From the NCBI GenBank assembly GCA_937906975.1, contig CALCUN010000071.1, forward strand, positions 1 to 6,734: a DNA stretch of 6,734 bases, written 5' to 3'. The stretch is from an uncultured Bacteroidales bacterium. GTDB lineage: Bacteria > Bacteroidota > Bacteroidia > Bacteroidales > P3. A program made the translations under genes and the position numbers. Of the stretch, positions 5,808-6,734 are shown piece after piece (positions within the stretch are counted from its first letter, which is position 1; every line of letters starts with the position of its first letter). The notes under the pieces were generated by a model that saw only the letters and a list, made by a program, of their open reading frames with translations, had not been told where the DNA came from and searched no databases.

Positions 5808-6596
5808 ATGAAAAAATTAGCATTATCATTAGTTGCCTTATTTTTGGCAAATGTAGCTTTGGCTCAAATTAACTTTAATGACATCAATCCTGATGCAAGT
5901 GTAACAACTGAAAACGAAATGGGATATCCTATTTATGTTTATGGAGTAGGGGAATGGAATGCGGAATTTTATATTCAAAATTATATTCCTTATTCTTCTT
6001 ATGTTGCTTGTTTTGTTGAGGGTGCTGGTGTGGTTGTAAATTCGGGAGATATAAATGGAATGCAAACAATTAAACCATTGCAAGAAGGGGAAATGATAGG
6101 AAGCTCTTCTATGTTTGCAATAAGTGATGGCGCTCCTGTATTTCCTGCAATTTATGATGCAGAAGTGTTTACAAATTGGCTGGGACAAACCGCTTATGTA
6201 GGTTTTCAAGTAAAGAATGCAGGTGCTGTTCATTATGGTTGGATAAAAATGAGTGTGAATAGTAATAATACATTTACTGTTTTTGAATATGCTTATCAAA
6301 CTTCTGCAAATACTCCTATTGCAGCAGGAGATAAAGGTGGTGTAGGAATTGAATCTGCTGTTGTTTCAAACAATATTTCTCTTTATCCAAATCCTGCAAT
6401 GGATAACTTAACTCTAAACTTTAATGAAATGGTGGAAGTAGTTAAGATTTATTCTGTTGATGGAAGAGAGGTTGAAAGTTTTATTCCTTCTTCATTAAAT
6501 GAAACTATAAGTGTAAAAGATTATAAAAGTGGAGTTTATTTTGTAGTTTCTTTTAATGGAAATGAAAAATCGATTTCTAAATTTGTCGTAAAATAA
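5808..6596 (+). CDS. Secreted protein with type IX secretion system sorting domain
   Basis: A 262-residue protein. Residues 1-19 are a Sec signal peptide (MKKLALSLVALFLANVALA) with likely cleavage before Q20. Residues about 21-175 form a beta-rich domain ending HYGWIKMSVNSNNTFTVFEYAYQTSANTPIAAG, reported here as the segments HYGWIKMSV (142-150) and YAYQTSANTPIAAG (161-174); similar segments occur in other T9SS cargo proteins. Residues about 189-262 are a type A sorting domain: LYPNPAMDNLTLNF, VKIYSVDGREV and a final SGVYFVVSF...KFVVK. The protein should cross the inner membrane by Sec and the outer membrane by T9SS, then be released or attached to the surface. It lies 56 bp after the RloB-like gene without a clear promoter, so read-through from that operon is possible. 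Its biological role is unknown. Its G+C is low but slightly above the ATPase gene. Confidence 0.85.
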   Translation: MKKLALSLVALFLANVALAQINFNDINPDASVTTENEMGYPIYVYGVGEWNAEFYIQNYIPYSSYVACFVEGAGVVVNSGDINGMQTIKPLQEGEMIGSSSMFAISDGAPVFPAIYDAEVFTNWLGQTAYVGFQVKNAGAVHYGWIKMSVNSNNTFTVFEYAYQTSANTPIAAGDKGGVGIESAVVSNNISLYPNPAMDNLTLNFNEMVEVVKIYSVDGREVESFIPSSLNETISVKDYKSGVYFVVSFNGNEKSISKFVVK

Positions 6597-6614
6597 TTTA
6601 TTCTTTACATTAAC

Positions 6615-6649
6615 AAAAAGGGCGTTTGTCTATGACTTACGCCTTTTTT
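6615..6649. terminator. Intrinsic terminator between convergent genes
   Basis: AAAAAGGGCGT (6615-6625) pairs with ACGCCTTTTTT (6639-6649) in an 11-bp stem with one G-T pair. The 13-nt loop can fold further through GTC/GAC. On the plus strand the stem leads into a T-rich tail to 6659. It sits 18 nt after the stop of the T9SS gene. Its right arm overlaps the stop codon of the minus-strand acetyltransferase gene, and on that strand the left arm ends in a short T-run, so it could work in both directions. Confidence 0.8.
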
Positions 6650-6734
6650 ATTTCTTTTTGTAATAGTTCAAGAAATCTCGCACCATCACCTCCGTCCATT
6701 TGAACGTGATGAAATTGAAAAGAGATTGGAAGAA
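6637..6734 (-). CDS. CatA-like O-acetyltransferase, 3' end only (gene enters from the right edge)
   Basis: The minus strand carries the last 32 codons of a gene and its TAA (complement of 6637-6639). The protein end reads LPISFQFHHVQMDGG, then DGARFLELLQKEIKKA. HHxxxDG is the active-site motif of chloramphenicol acetyltransferases and related CatA-like enzymes, which transfer acetyl from acetyl-CoA to a hydroxyl. The second histidine (codon 6706-6708) would be the catalytic base and the aspartate (6694-6696) the structural partner. The motif lies about 20 residues from the C-terminus, as in the family. Whether the substrate is chloramphenicol cannot be told: the classical motif has HHAVCDG and this one HHVQMDG. 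The gene converges on the T9SS gene and shares its terminator. About 85% of the gene lies beyond the window. Confidence 0.8.
   Translation of the reverse strand, partial: LPISFQFHHVQMDGGDGARFLELLQKEIKKA
6652..6734. repeat. Right copy of the 83-bp direct repeat
   Basis: The same sequence as 3237-3319 apart from two bases, and in the same orientation. It lies inside the apparently functional CatA-like gene, and the match reaches the last base of the window, so the true repeat may continue. Its left limit is 6652, three codons before the alanine codon that precedes the stop. Confidence 0.92.

Noticed and set aside
5838..6299. Minus-strand open frame of 153 codons
   Set aside because: It lies wholly antisense to the T9SS gene, which has a clear signal peptide and sorting domain. 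Its Ile/Cys/His-rich composition is that of a shadow frame.

Overview
The window looks like a piece of a Bacteroidota chromosome, probably Bacteroidales and Prevotella-like. The evidence is: promoters of the TTTG / TAnnTTTG type instead of TTGACA/TATAAT; no clear Shine-Dalgarno sequences; lipoproteins with an acidic stretch right after the lipobox cysteine; a signal-peptide protein that begins with a carboxypeptidase-regulatory-like domain; and a protein ending in a type IX secretion (T9SS) sorting domain. The species cannot be fixed from this sequence.

Left part (1-2875, minus strand, about half G+C by eye): a cell-envelope operon read right to left. It runs from a good promoter at 2844-2875 through an exported protein with a CarboxypepD_reg-like domain (1702-2808) to two tandem paralogous lipoproteins (537-1610, and 1-498 cut by the window edge). 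None has a function I can name.

Middle part (2876-3620, very AT-rich): no intact gene. It holds a fragment of an unrecognised membrane protein (2913-3218), a broken copy of the 3' end of a CatA-like acetyltransferase gene (3219-3320), four 22-bp tandem repeats (3338-3425), a low-complexity stretch, and a promoter with an overlapping palindrome before the next operon.

Right part (3621-6596, plus strand, about 25-40% G+C by eye): a two-gene RloA/RloB-type operon (AAA ATPase plus TOPRIM-like RloB protein, the architecture of AbiL-like phage-defence systems) whose genes overlap by 14 bp. A T9SS-secreted protein and a strong terminator follow. On the minus strand the 3' end of a CatA-like acetyltransferase gene enters from the right edge (6637-6734).

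The most notable structure is an 83-bp direct repeat (3237-3319 and 6652-6734, 81 identical positions, possibly continuing past the window). It is the last part of the CatA-like gene, once as a remnant and once in the apparently live gene. The repeats bracket the repeats/promoter, the RloA-RloB pair, the T9SS gene and the terminator, with a period of 3415 bp. This suggests that the defence pair and its neighbour are an exchangeable cassette at the 3' end of the acetyltransferase gene. No integrase or transposase is visible inside it.
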